NCBI GenBank assembly: GCA_023053545.1
Contig: JAKZAN010000005.1
Coordinates: 5,084,001 to 5,148,000, forward strand
Direction of reading: 5' to 3'
Length of the DNA stretch: 64,000 bases
From: Lepidurus packardi
Lineage: Eukaryota; Arthropoda; Branchiopoda; Notostraca; Triopsidae
Position numbers and translations under genes: made by a program. Below are positions 11,322 to 22,607 of the stretch, in pieces. Within the stretch, counting starts at the first letter, position 1, and every line of letters begins with the position of its first letter. The notes under the pieces were generated by a model. It saw only the letters and a list, made by a program, of their open reading frames with translations. It searched no databases and was not told where the DNA came from.

Positions 11322-12747
11322 CTATTTCGGTCTAATTTTCTCATAAAAAAACTGCTGTCCCTTTTCATGGGAATTAATTAAGAGTCTTTGTTTGACCACT
11401 TGGAAATTCTCTTGAGCGAAATTATAGAACTCATTTTCCAACTGCCATATCTCAGATCCTTGGATGGCTTTTAGCGTTTCGGCTGAAGGTAAGATCTTTT
11501 GGTTCGTTTTTCGCAAGTGGGACTTCTCCCCTTTTTGGTACAGCTTCAAAGCTCCGCGAAATAATCGCGGTAAAGCTGCTTCTAAAACAGCGACAAAATC
11601 TTCCATTTCTTCAGTGACGCCCACGGCGAAATATTGATCGATTAAGTTTCGTTTTGCTTGTTCGAGTGCCCATTGGTTACCAGGGACCCTTTAATTAATC
11701 AATGTTATTACATATACAATATGCAATTTGTTAAACTGTTAGAGTAAATACCAGCATTGAGCAGCTTGTCCGCAGAAAAATGGAATTTGGAGCCACAAAT
11801 TGCCTGGATCACATTCGGGTTTAGAAAGTTTGACGCATTCGTCAAAGGTCTAGTATGAAGTATACAGTTAGTTCACAGTTAGAAGCCTTTGAAATTCTAA
11901 ATAAGAAATTATTCACCATTTTGTCTCCTTGTTTTCTTCTTACTAGATGCGGTCTGTAATTATCGCCGAATCTATAAATTAAAGCAACTTTCTTAGAAGT
12001 GACCCTTTCATCGCTAAGAGTAAATCTGTTATTGTTCGAGTAACAAAGTGAACTGTTTTTGTTTAACTTTTCATTATTCTTATTTTTTTTCTTTGTGCTG
12101 ATTTTCTGTGTATTTTTACCTTAGGAAATAGTAGTAAGAAACCAGTCGGTCGACTGGTTTTCTGATTATATTTACATATAACGGAGAAGGTTTTCCAAAC
12201 CTGTAATTATATTACTTTTTTATTTGAAAAGGTCATAAAGGTAGATATACCTTTTAAAATCTATGAAGGCCATATGACCGTGATAGAGCGCAGGCTTCTT
12301 TTCATTCCAATTTGTTACATTCGAAACAAATCTGACCTTCAAATGAAATCACGAAATTACTTCTAATCGTATTTGCTATACTAAATTCAACACCTTCTTA
12401 CACATCAATAATACCTGATCGGTTAGCGACATGACATGCATGTTCTTTGTTATGTTAACGTGGAGGACACTAAATTTGTTCTTCGTACAAAGGTCATAAG
12501 CAAGACCCACAAAACTGGTTGATCCAGTTTTAGGTACCCGGTTATACACGACCGCATAATTTTCCTGAGAATCAATTAATGGAATCGGCTGTGGGGCAAG
12601 AATACTTGGTGAGATTAAGTTAGAATTGGTGACGATAGTTTTCTTGAGGTGATCCAGCTGTTGTTGGAGACTGAAATAGTTATATAAAAGCAAAAGAATA
12701 GCCAAGACGTTGAAAACCAACATAACGCGTAGTACACTTGGCGGCAT
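11322..12747 (-). CDS. HS2ST1: Heparan sulfate 2-O-sulfotransferase
   Basis: Golgi type II membrane enzyme that moves sulfate from PAPS to the 2-O position of iduronate or glucuronate in heparan sulfate (family knowledge). Exons in transcript order: 12747-12415, 12336-12251, 12200-12120, 11971-11917, 11849-11752, 11688-11322, giving 339 residues against 356 in human. A short cytoplasmic N terminus is followed by one membrane anchor (about residues 8-24) and a short stem. The 5'-phosphosulfate loop is [12 protein letters not shown]; the 3'-phosphate site is in [19 protein letters not shown]. Later conserved blocks are [26 protein letters not shown] and [10 protein letters not shown], ending FFYEKIRPK. 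The conserved IRDP motif of the family reads IRKP here, a change worth noting. It is divergent from RPS18, which begins 577 bases away. Confidence 0.95.
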
Positions 12748-13324
12748 AATGGTAACAAAGTTTTAAATTGTATGCCTCAATCCAATAAATAAGCCGCCAT
12801 TATTTTGTTTGTTTCTTAAAGCATTTTTGTATACGGCAGAATTTTCACAAAGAAACACGTACTGTGTATATTTACATTTAAACGCTCCTCCACTAGGATT
12901 ACAAATGGCTATTGCCACCTTTTCTTTGTTATGTTACACGTGCGACCAGCGACCAACAGAAGCAAAACGACATTGCGCAAACCGCCGCAAACCGAATTCT
13001 GGAAGTACAATAGTCTGGCTTTCTGATTTCTGTTGTGCACTTTAACCTGTATTGAGAATCGGATTTGTTTAAACAAAATAAATATTTCTTAGTGGCAACA
13101 ACGAAACGATAAAATGCTTAAAGCGTTCCGAGGCGGTTTTCAGCAGTTTACGGAAGCCGAGAAATAAATAATTGGCAAAGCATAGCAAGGGAGGTTTACG
13201 CTTTTCAATAGATGTCGACACCAAACTTTACGTTTCAATGCCTAACGCTGCTTCTCTTTGTAAAAACCTTAGCTCCTCCCCCGACCTGTCCTTTTAGTGT
13301 TGACGGTCATTTGGACATATAAAG
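12748..13324. promoter_or_regulatory. Divergent promoter region HS2ST1 / RPS18
   Basis: A 577-base stretch between the two start codons. On the RPS18 side, a pyrimidine run CTTCTCTTT after G at 13251-13259 and a CCTCCCCC run at 13275-13282 are candidates for a 5' terminal oligopyrimidine start typical of ribosomal protein genes. A 78-codon open frame on the plus strand at 12809-13045 has no recognisable homology and I treat it as chance. Confidence 0.4.
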
Positions 13325-14072
<748 letters not shown>

Positions 14073-14846
14073 AGTGGCCCTTTGTGACCTGTCAAGGTGT
14101 GAAATACATTCACTTGTCGCAAATCCGTGTGAGTTTTAAGTAAAAACCTCTAATTAACGTTAATTATTAAAATCGGAACGTTTTATCTAAAAGGTTAACC
14201 TTGCCCACCATTTATTAACTAGATCATCACCTTTGGATTAGTAATTATGGGTTTGTTTTATTCTTGGAGAAAATGGGTAAAGTAGCCTTTTCTGGTGGCT
14301 TACAGCTAGGATCTTTTAAGAAAACGTACTTGTTTCAAAGCTTCTCTGCCAAAACACGGTTGTTCTTCAAACGTTTTCTTGAGCGTAACTGAATGCTTGA
14401 AAGCCCTTAGAAATTCCAGGTTTAATATCACAAACCAGAACGATGACGTCATTGAGTCCTCAACTGTTTCAGTACGGGATACTATCCGTACCTTTCTATG
14501 AAAGAGTAGTTTCCAGAAAATGGGTAAAATTGTCTTCTACTGAACAGATGCGTATTATATGTACACAAAAAGAGAAACAAATTTTCAAACTTTTTAAAAG
14601 ATTACTTTATATTTTCACCATTTGTTCACGGTATAAAATAATTGCTTCGCTCCTGGAATAGCAGATGGTAGATGTTAACGGAAAGACGTGTGCGAAGTCT
14701 GATTTACTTTCTAATCGTGACACACTTTACAATAATTGTACCCCAACCAATTTTAACTAAAGAAGATCAACTTAATTGGCCAACTAAGTACAGCGGGATC
14801 TTGATTAGGTGAAAACAGTACTAAAAATTGATCATTATTTATCGAT
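14073..14846. other. Intergenic, RPS18 3' flank to GCLC 3' end
   Basis: Convergent 3' ends of RPS18 and GCLC face each other across 774 bases. A 72-codon open frame at 14443-14661 (plus) has no recognisable features, is AT-rich and is probably chance. Nothing else seen. Confidence 0.4.
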
Positions 14847-17182
14847 CTAAACTCGCTCGAAATTGGCTGGTATATCATCTTTCGTCTTTGATCCATGCCT
14901 GTCCATCAAAAGTGGACAATCCAGTTCGCCTTTTTCGATCTTATCCATCGTCTTCAGAAGGTGATAATTAATACTCTCGGTCACAACCGAATCATGCCTA
15001 GAATAAAGACAAAATGAAGTCAAATTCTTAGCATAACTAAATATAGATTATACTTGTAGTCAGGGTGGCTCGAAACAAAGTTCCTTATCCATCTGGCAGT
15101 GGTCATTAGTTCCCCGTTCGCCCGACGCTGAATTAAGTGAAGATACTGGTGAATTGTGCAATGAGTATCAGCGTCCACTTCGACGCTTCCCAAATAACTG
15201 GTTAAAAGCGAAATGAGCCCAGGAAAATGATCCTCTTTCCCGTTCACGATTTCATTAATCGTCAATTCCGACCAACTGGGACTAGACTGATTGTTACTGC
15301 AAACATTATTGGCAGCTGCTGGTGAATCATCTGTCGTCAAATCTGTGCGAAACCAGAACTTCTCCTTCAATACCGCATCTTTTTTCTGCGCACGTTGCAT
15401 GTTTTCCTCCACCTAAGCAGCACAACTTTTATCGTTACACAAGTTTGAATTAAAGCTTCTAACCTTGCTGATCGGGATCAAGAAATTTAGTTTGTAAGAT
15501 AGAATAACGCGCGTCAACAAAACAATGAAAGTAACAAAGGCAGCGTTTTCGAAATCCGTGATTTGGGCTTCACAAGGTCGAAATTCCACTCTCCAGCCAA
15601 TAGGACTGTGTGGCGGAGGTGGTTTGAAACGCATGGTCTGCCAATTGGTGGACTGAATGTTCTCAAAATGATCCGAATCCTCTGCATCATTTTGAAGCAC
15701 TTTTTCGCTGAAAAGCGAGACCGGATCGCGAATAAACAGGTGGGCCACATGTCTCGCTAAAAGATGGTCTATCCCAGCCCCCTTCATCTCATGGTACGCT
15801 TCCTCGTCGAATAACAAAGGAACATCATTGTACCTAAAATATCAAATTAGTAATTCCACCCGGATCTAATTACATTCTTTATTAAGAAAACATATACCCA
15901 TAAGGGAATCAGGAAGAACAATATTTACTTTTCTCCTTCAGGAGATATGTATGAATCAATAGAATCATATCTCGATTTAGGAATGACGTATTTGGCTGTT
16001 TTTAAAGGTTCCAGACCTCTTTCTTCTCTCGTACGACAATCCACCGAAGCTGCGATGACATTCCAGCGACAATCGTTATCCGAAATTAACCCTCGGTGCA
16101 ATGGTGAAGCTGCAGTCAGCGCCAACTAAAACGACAAGCTAAATTTGCAGAAATTTCCCGATTTTTTTTTTTTTACCATAATGGGGCATAACGTGGCCAA
16201 CTGGTCATACAGCGTCCGCGCTTCGTTAATATTACACGCCTGAAACGTAAGTTGGAGGCAGCAACAGCCCATTCCAAAGCCCATAGCATCCATATAGACA
16301 TGATCAGGCAAAGCAGCTGCTCCTCGCTCGCCATCATCTCCCAATGCTTCAAAATTGTCTAAAAAGGGTCTTGGCGTGGCTTCATCAATGAAAACTAGCA
16401 AAACCATAGCATTTAGGTTAGGTACAAGTGGAAACTGAAATTACGAGGGATGTTAATGGCCACTTTTTCGCCTCTTCGCTCTCGGATGTTGCGCGTTAGA
16501 GTCCTAAAACGCGGATGAGCAGGGAAAATTGCTTCATCGGGATAAAACAGGGATCGAGAGGAACTCGATTCTGGCTTAGGCTCAAACGCGGGGGTCGTGA
16601 ATGCAGGACACCCTAACCTATTTTCATATTTGAAACGCGAGTCCTTTTAAAGCGAATTTTATACCTAGGAAAACAAGTCAGTGAGAGCACAGTTTCATTG
16701 GCATTGAGTCGCGCGCGAACTTCAGCTCGTCGTTGCCTCATATTCGCTTCCACGATGTTAATATGGGCCACTAGACAGCCATAAGGTTGACCAGGCGTCC
16801 CCTCAATCATATAATTCGCGTACTCAGGCCTCCATAACGATTTAACCCCTCTAAACATCCACATAGCATTAAAACAAAGTGGCATTTATAAGTAACATTA
16901 GTAATAAATACGCTGTACGCACCCGGGGTCAAGATGCTCCTTTTCTTGAAGTTCAGGCAGAATTTCCGCTCCTCGAAGACTCAGCGTAGCTTTCTTTGCA
17001 GAATCATCGAAACGGACCAGCATATACTCGATTTCATCACCCCAAAGCAACATATCACCTTGACGATCCTTCAATTTTTGGTATAAGTTGATAAACTGCT
17101 GAACGCCATGTTTCCGTACATGATCGGCCAACGCTTTGGTCTCCACCCAACTTAATGGACTACCTTCAGTCAAAAGACCCAT
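14847..17182 (-). CDS. GCLC: Glutamate-cysteine ligase catalytic subunit
   Basis: Joins glutamate and cysteine with ATP, the rate-limiting first step of glutathione synthesis in the cytosol (family knowledge). Exons in transcript order: 17182-16923, 16850-16665, 16617-16445, 16394-16177, 16125-15929, 15833-15464, 15412-15054, 14997-14847. They give 637 residues, the same length as the human enzyme. Diagnostic blocks: [12 protein letters not shown] at the start, [55 protein letters not shown], and [17 protein letters not shown] then GWRVEFRP. All splice phases close without gaps. A sequence matching the antioxidant response element core lies about 280 bases upstream (see separate entry), consistent with CNC/Nrf2-type control known for this gene. 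Confidence 0.97.
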
Positions 17183-17857
17183 TTTCTTGCTCTTCGAAGT
17201 CGATTAAACCCTGCAAGTGTAACATACAAATTTAGAAGCTAGTAAAAGATACTAAACTGTCAATGATAACGTTTAATATTATTTAAGTTCACACTATTCA
17301 AAACGGTTAAACCCTTCACGAAAGACAATAATTTGTGTCGTAGTTAACTCACGTTGAGGCTACTTGCAGAAGGTATGATAACAGCTGGTTCAAAAACGCC
17401 TGTATAAATAAGATCGAACCACAGGAGCTTCCTTTCGTAGAGTGAAATAACAGATATGCTTTGTCATGCTGACACTATTAAATCAAGCCTGCTAAGCGAG
17501 CCTACCTGAATTATGCGTAATACCGGGATAAAATAACTCGCGATAGCCAAGATCTACGTAAATGTAAACACTACAGATTGCTGCAAACTGTGTAAAGGGA
17601 ACTTTTCATACTAGATGACTCCGTAATGAAATTTCATCTGCACCTATATTTCATCTGCACCTATTGCCATCTATGAGCACTATATAAGTTCGGTAAGCAG
17701 TCAAAACCCAGAATTCAAATTTGAACAAGCATTAAGACGCTAAATTTATAACCCGCTGATCTAGTTCGCACAATGTCGAGTCATTTCATACCACAAACCA
17801 CAAACTGATATTGCAAAAATATGCACATACATTGTTTTTTAAAAGGTAATCAGGAAT
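17183..17857. promoter_or_regulatory. GCLC upstream region
   Basis: A 675-base stretch between the GCLC start and the downstream end of the mitochondrial carrier gene, both on the minus strand. It must include the GCLC promoter and the carrier 3'UTR. The phrase ATTTCATCTGCACCTAT occurs twice, imperfectly, at about 17630-17665. Confidence 0.4.
17458..17466 (-). promoter_or_regulatory. Candidate antioxidant response element upstream of GCLC
   Basis: On the minus strand the sequence reads ATGACAAAGC, matching the ARE/CNC-Maf consensus RTGACNNNGC. It lies about 280 bases upstream of the GCLC start and on the same strand as the gene. A nine-base match is not rare by chance; the location before a classical Nrf2 target is what makes it credible. 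Confidence 0.4.
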
Positions 17858-18841
17858 TTAGTCAGGGTTTACTTTGTTGGGTTGTTTGAATAAAGTTTTA
17901 TGAAACAGTTCGTACGAGGTGTTGATAATCCCCCAGCTCAGTAACGCTCTGGTATAATTAACATGCACTCCATAAAACATCTTTCGCAAGGATCTGCCTC
18001 GTTCCTGGTAAACCTGACGAGAAACTTCAAATAGGTTATGAAAAGGACCACCTAAGATGCATTGCATGTGGGTTTTTAGTATGTTAATTGGGTAAAAAAC
18101 GGTACTGATGAACGCTCCTACCATCGCCCCAGTAACGAAATCAGAAACCATTTTTCCTGCCCAATGCTGAGATTTAGGAAGACGATGCGATACAACTTCT
18201 CTCAGTTCAAAGAACATGGCGTTGCTCAAACCGTTACGTAAAGCAATAGGAACAAATCCCCGGTAATACTCCCGGAATCCGTAGTGTCTTAGCTCTTCGA
18301 AAGCGTGTAAAGTATTCCGAAAACGGTTGTGAAAATGTCGGTCTTGCAAAAGCATTTGGACTCTTTCAAAAGGTGTGAGCAGCGCTTCGGTGGAACCAGC
18401 TAGAACTGCAGCTATATGTTTTCGAGTGCCGAGTTCAACGCTAGGGACGTAGAGTAAAAGTAGTTTTTGATAATGGTCGTACATCCCAAACATGATCGAA
18501 ACAGAGATACTTTTTTGACATAGAGGGGGGATGATTCCACGATAGAGATAGCGAAATCCTTCTGTTTTTAACTGCTTGATAGCTTGATCTGTGTGTAGTC
18601 CATGCAGCATCTAGAAGAGATAACGCATCATTTTCTATCAATCAGAGACACAAACGTATGTAGCATAGTAACTTACTTGGCGAAACATAACTTTATTAAT
18701 TGGATACGTAAGAGTGATATTAACAAAGGCAGCTCCCCAACCAGACATAAATTCTCGCCATTCCGGCAACGGTACTAGAATCAATTGATATTAATCTACA
18801 TAAGGCATTAATAGTGTTATACCTGCTGGCCTTTCAGGCAT
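17858..18841 (-). CDS. SLC25A51: Mitochondrial NAD+ carrier, SLC25A51/52 type
   Basis: Inner-membrane carrier of the SLC25 family. The closest relative I recognise is SLC25A51 (MCART1), which imports NAD+ into mitochondria. Exons: 18841-18823, 18774-18677, 18610-17858, giving 289 residues. Three carrier repeats can be seen, with signatures TYPINKVMFRQ, TPFERVQMLLQDR and FYPINILKTHMQC. The second repeat carries the family-typical YYRGFVPIALRNGLSNAMFF, and the end has LLSWGIINTSYE as in SLC25A51. The start ATG opens a short first exon of six codons with matching phase. Assignment to the NAD+ carrier subgroup rests on these motifs; another SLC25 substrate is possible but less likely. Confidence 0.9.
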
Positions 18842-20128
18842 TGTTGTAGAATCATGGGAAACTTAGTAAAGGGTGCTCGCGTGTAGTACCTAAATTGAAT
18901 ATGATATTTAGAATTAGTATATTTTTTAAGCCGAATAACGGTATGTGTTGCGCGACAGGTGCCAGAAGATAGGGCAAGGAGAACGTTCTATAAATACGGT
19001 ACCTTCAAACGCAGCGACAACTTATCTGCTGAACGTCAAATCATCAGGTATAGTTGTGATTCTACAGCAAAGGCCACTACCATATTAAATAAATATGGCC
19101 CTAAGTGGCTAGGAATCACTCGTTAACAAACATAAATTTCGTAAGTCAATAATCACAACATAGAACGATGAAATAAGGGAAGGGTCTAAACAAACCAAGG
19201 AGTATGCAGTGACTGAACTCTGAACTAAGACTGAGTAAGAAGCTATGAATCGCAAATCTTCTGGTTACTTAGGTTAAGATAATAAAATCATTGCTTGCCG
19301 GTTTAGATCTCCTTCCGAGCATATGGCTCGCTGGAAGAGGTGCAAAAATGTAGTCGAAAATAGAAATAGATACATGTGGTGAGCACGGGTGGTTGGTTAA
19401 GCTCATAGGTATGGTAGGATACAGAGAAAGAGAGCTTATTACTACGAGGGAGGTTTCTTTGACTTCGTATCTTTCAGAGGTCGTTTGTGAAGAGTACCCG
19501 ACGTGTGATGATGATTTAAAAAAAAAATAGTTTATTAAATAAAGCAAACGTATAGCAAAATTAAATGACGCAAACCAAAATTCTGTCTTGTCAAAATAGT
19601 TAGGGATGATGGAATTTGTTAATAAAAACATATTTCATTGTAACGCGTTAGTGTTTGTTTTTTAATTTAAAATACAACTAACGTGTTAAAACAGATTTAA
19701 ATGTATTTTTTAAACAAGATAATCGGAATTATGTTTGTCTTGTAGTAGTCGTAAAGCTATTCTTTGCCCAAATTAAAAGGTCCAAATGAAAGATGTTATT
19801 GCTAACAAATTACGTAAATAATAATGATGCAGTAGTTGCTTTTTTAAAATTAAAGACATGCACTTGAACCTCATCTCTCGGTTACAAACGATTTTCGTAT
19901 TAGTTTTCGAAAAGCTGAAGGTCGTAGAAGGTCGCGGGTTGTCATTCGCGGACCAGTCTTTGTTTGTATGCGAAGCAAAGCACACTACATGCCATAAAAT
20001 ACATCCTTTTAAGTTCTTTTTATTGCTGTCTTATTTTTTTAACTTTCCGAATGCAAATCACTGTGGTACGTTTTAACATATTGCAAATATATAGCTTGAT
20101 TTAATTCCATTTCCCCCACTTTCCAGGC
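18842..20128. promoter_or_regulatory. Divergent intergenic region, carrier / SPRTN
   Basis: 1,287 AT-rich bases between the two start codons. A splice-acceptor-like TTTCCAG just before the SPRTN ATG, and a donor-like GTGGTACGT at about 20062-20070, suggest that SPRTN has an upstream exon here. I could not identify conserved coding sequence in it, so it is probably 5'UTR. The open frame at 19858-20076 could be joined in phase but looks unlike any SPRTN N terminus. Confidence 0.4.
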
Positions 20129-21359
20129 ATGAACTTGGGGAAGAAGCCTTGTCTTCCTAGTACTAGCTCTCCGGTTGCATCGGAATGGGAGTTTTTGGAT
20201 CCCACACCTGATATCCATGCTCTCTTTGTTCAGTTTGACGCTGAATATTTCTGGGGCAAGTTGGATGGCGTTGAAGTCAAATGGAGTTCGAGAATGACAT
20301 TGTAAATCACCATTAAAAAGTTCTTAATTTTTTGCTTAGAAGATCTTCTCATAGATGCGCTGGGTTGTGTCGTTATGAAGGCAGAGGGGGGCTTTGCTCC
20401 ATAAGTTTGAGTGTCCCATTGCTAAAGTTACGACCACGGCGTGATTTAGTTGAAACACTAATTGTAAATTCTTTAAAATATTGCAGTCTTCGTTTCTCTT
20501 CAGTAAAAAAAATGACTATTGTAGCATGAAATGATTCACGCCTATTTGTTTGTCACGCAAAATAACCGGGACCGTGAAGGACATGGACCAGAATTTAAAA
20601 ACCACATGGAGCGTATTAATAAAGTTGCAAAAACGAATGTGACGGTATAAAAGATTCCCTACTTTTTAACATACAAAAAGCTCGTTGATTTGTTTTTTCT
20701 TAGATTTACCACTCTTTTCACGATGAGGTACTCTTATACAAGCAGCATTGGTGGAAATGTTCCGGGCCTTGTCAGCAACGAGCTCCTTATTTTGGACTAG
20801 TCAAAAGATCCATGAATCGAGCCCCTGGACCAAACGATTTTTGGTGGAAAGATCATAAAATGAACTGTGGTGGTACGTATACCAAAATCAAAGAGCCTGA
20901 GGGCTATGCCAACAAACGAAAAGCTAAAGAAAACAACGAAAGTAAGATTAAAATATTTTGTATTATTATTGTAAATCGTCTCTTGTAGGTATTAGTAGCA
21001 AGAAAAAGCCTCAGCTGCAAGATATTCGCACATTCCTTACCCCCAAACTTAACTCAACTGGAACAAAAGTGATGCTGGTGGATTTAACCCAATCTGACCA
21101 ACCTAGTACCTCTCGTTCCTCCCCGGAAAACAGTCAGAACCAAATTCAAGATAAACCCACGAACTCTAAATCGCAAAATCAAGGTTTAAATTCCGTGAAT
21201 CCCTTCTCTGGACGTGAATTCCTACTGGAATCTACAGCTAAAAGTAACTCAGCTGTTCCGCCTAAAGCTAATCTGTCTTTCGTCAATTGCCCCGTTTGTA
21301 ACTCCGGGATTTTGAAATCTGCTATTAATTCACATCTTGATGTCTGTCTTCTTTGCTGA
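20129..21359 (+). CDS. SPRTN: DNA-dependent metalloprotease SPRTN (Spartan)
   Basis: Replication-coupled protease that degrades DNA-protein crosslinks (family knowledge). Exons: 20129-20301, 20355-20463, 20525-20644, 20704-20941, 20989-21359, giving 336 residues. The SprT domain starts near EWEFLDPTPDIHALF and carries the zinc-protease motif HEMIHAYLF with a further conserved EGHGPEF. A zinc-binding domain follows with HWWKCSGPCQQRAPYFG and NCGGTYTKIKEPEGY. The C terminus is a short disordered region and then a UBZ4 ubiquitin-binding zinc finger, CPVCNSGILKSAINSHLDVC, running nearly to the end. The region KKPQLQDIRTFLTPK sits where PCNA- or p97-binding motifs lie in relatives, but does not match the canonical PIP box. 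Human SPRTN is longer (489 residues); the difference is mainly in the disordered middle. Confidence 0.95.
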
Positions 21360-22069
21360 TCGAAAATTCTACACAATGAAGTTAATGATTTTTCTAAGTT
21401 TGATAGCTTTTTGTAAATACACGCACTTTTTAAAGAATTGTAAAGAGCTTAGCGTATATTTTTTTTTACAAGAAATATCAAAGTAACAATGAATATCTTT
21501 GGCTATCAGAAAGGGCGATATCGCGTTTTATCTGTTTTCTAGTTCGTTTCGCGCGTACCCAACTGCATTAACGACAAGATCGAGGAATACGAGATTCTAC
21601 GATTTTGCGCGGCAATTTGTATATTAATTTCTTTATTATAATTTCTAAATATTCCGGCTACTATTGCCATCTAGTGCCAATCTTTGGTTAAGAAAAAATA
21701 GGAAGTGACCTAATCCATTGTCTTGGGTTCTATTGTGATCGTGAAAACGTCAGGATAAAAAAGGTAATTTTTATAGGTAGAAGTCCAAACTAATACAAGA
21801 TATTTAGCTGGCCAAACTGGTAATCATACTTCTATGTAGAACGTGTAGTTTGACTTCAAAATTAAGCTTAGTTTTGGAGTATGAACTAGAAGTCTCAAGG
21901 GGACTATGCATAATTTAACGTTAAGCATGAGCCCAGCTTAAGGAACTGCAGAATTTTGTAATGCTTTTTAGCAACCATCTGGATCCTTACCGTCTCCAAC
22001 GTTAAACTAAAATCCTATGTTTGCTTTAGGTGGATAGTGCAGTCGTGGTTTCTTCTTCGAATAGCTCAG
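21360..22069. promoter_or_regulatory. Intergenic and probable 5'UTR of the MIEN1-like gene
   Basis: A possible untranslated exon ends at 21763 (AAAAAAG before GTAATTTT), and an acceptor TTTAG lies at 22025-22029, 40 bases before the start codon at 22070. Both are inferred from splice-signal shape only. No other gene seen. Confidence 0.35.
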
Positions 22070-22607
22070 ATGACCAGCATTCAAGTTCACGTCGAGTATT
22101 GGTAAGCTATACTTCTTATTCGTTACCTCGTTTGCGTCTTATTTATCATTTGTTTTACATAACAACTAGTGGCGGGTGAGGTTACGCTCCCCGCTTCATG
22201 GAACTAGCTGATATGATAAAAGCCGAAGTTCCAGAAGCGGTCGTTATTGGCACAGTCGGCCGACGATGTAAGTACCCTACGTATTTTGTATTAGAAAACT
22301 AGAAAAAATTTAGCAATCCGTATGTTTATTTTATTATCGTGTATTATGTTTTCATAATTCGAGAGTTAGTGCCAACAAGGAATATATAAGGTGCTGTGGT
22401 TCAAATTTAAAAAAAATAAATTTCCTTTTTTCTTTTCATATTGTAGCTTCTTTCGAAGTATTGGTTAACAACTTTACCATTCATTCGAAATTGCAAACTG
22501 CAGCTTTTCCTGACTTCGGGGAAGTTGTTGAAATCGTTTCATCCGTCAACGAAGGACAAGCGCCTCAAGTTGTAAAAAAAACACACAGTTCTTGCGTGAT
22601 TATGTGA
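22070..22607 (+). CDS. MIEN1: MIEN1/SelW-like Rdx-family protein with probable selenocysteine
   Basis: Small thioredoxin-fold protein of the Rdx family (SelW, SelT, SelH, Rdx12/MIEN1). Exons: 22070-22101, 22170-22267, 22447-22607. The joined frame is 96 residues and reads MTSIQVHVEYCGG-U-GYAPR, with TGA at 22177-22179 at residue 14 of the redox motif CxxU (Cys11-Gly-Gly-Sec14). Both splice phases close only in this frame, and the reading after the TGA continues as FMELADMIKAEVPEA and SSFEVLVNN to a C-terminal CVIM. That last tetrapeptide is a CAAX prenylation box, as in human MIEN1, where the motif ends in CVIL. Human MIEN1 has Cys where TGA stands here. Reading TGA as a normal stop would leave 13 residues, which is implausible given the conserved downstream. 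I could not find a clear SECIS element by eye. Confidence 0.85.
22177..22179 (+). other. Putative selenocysteine (UGA) codon
   Basis: In-frame TGA at the second redox position of a CxxU motif, the place where SelW and its relatives carry selenocysteine. Reading it as Sec gives an intact MIEN1-like protein; decoding needs a SECIS element in the mRNA. Confidence 0.8.
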
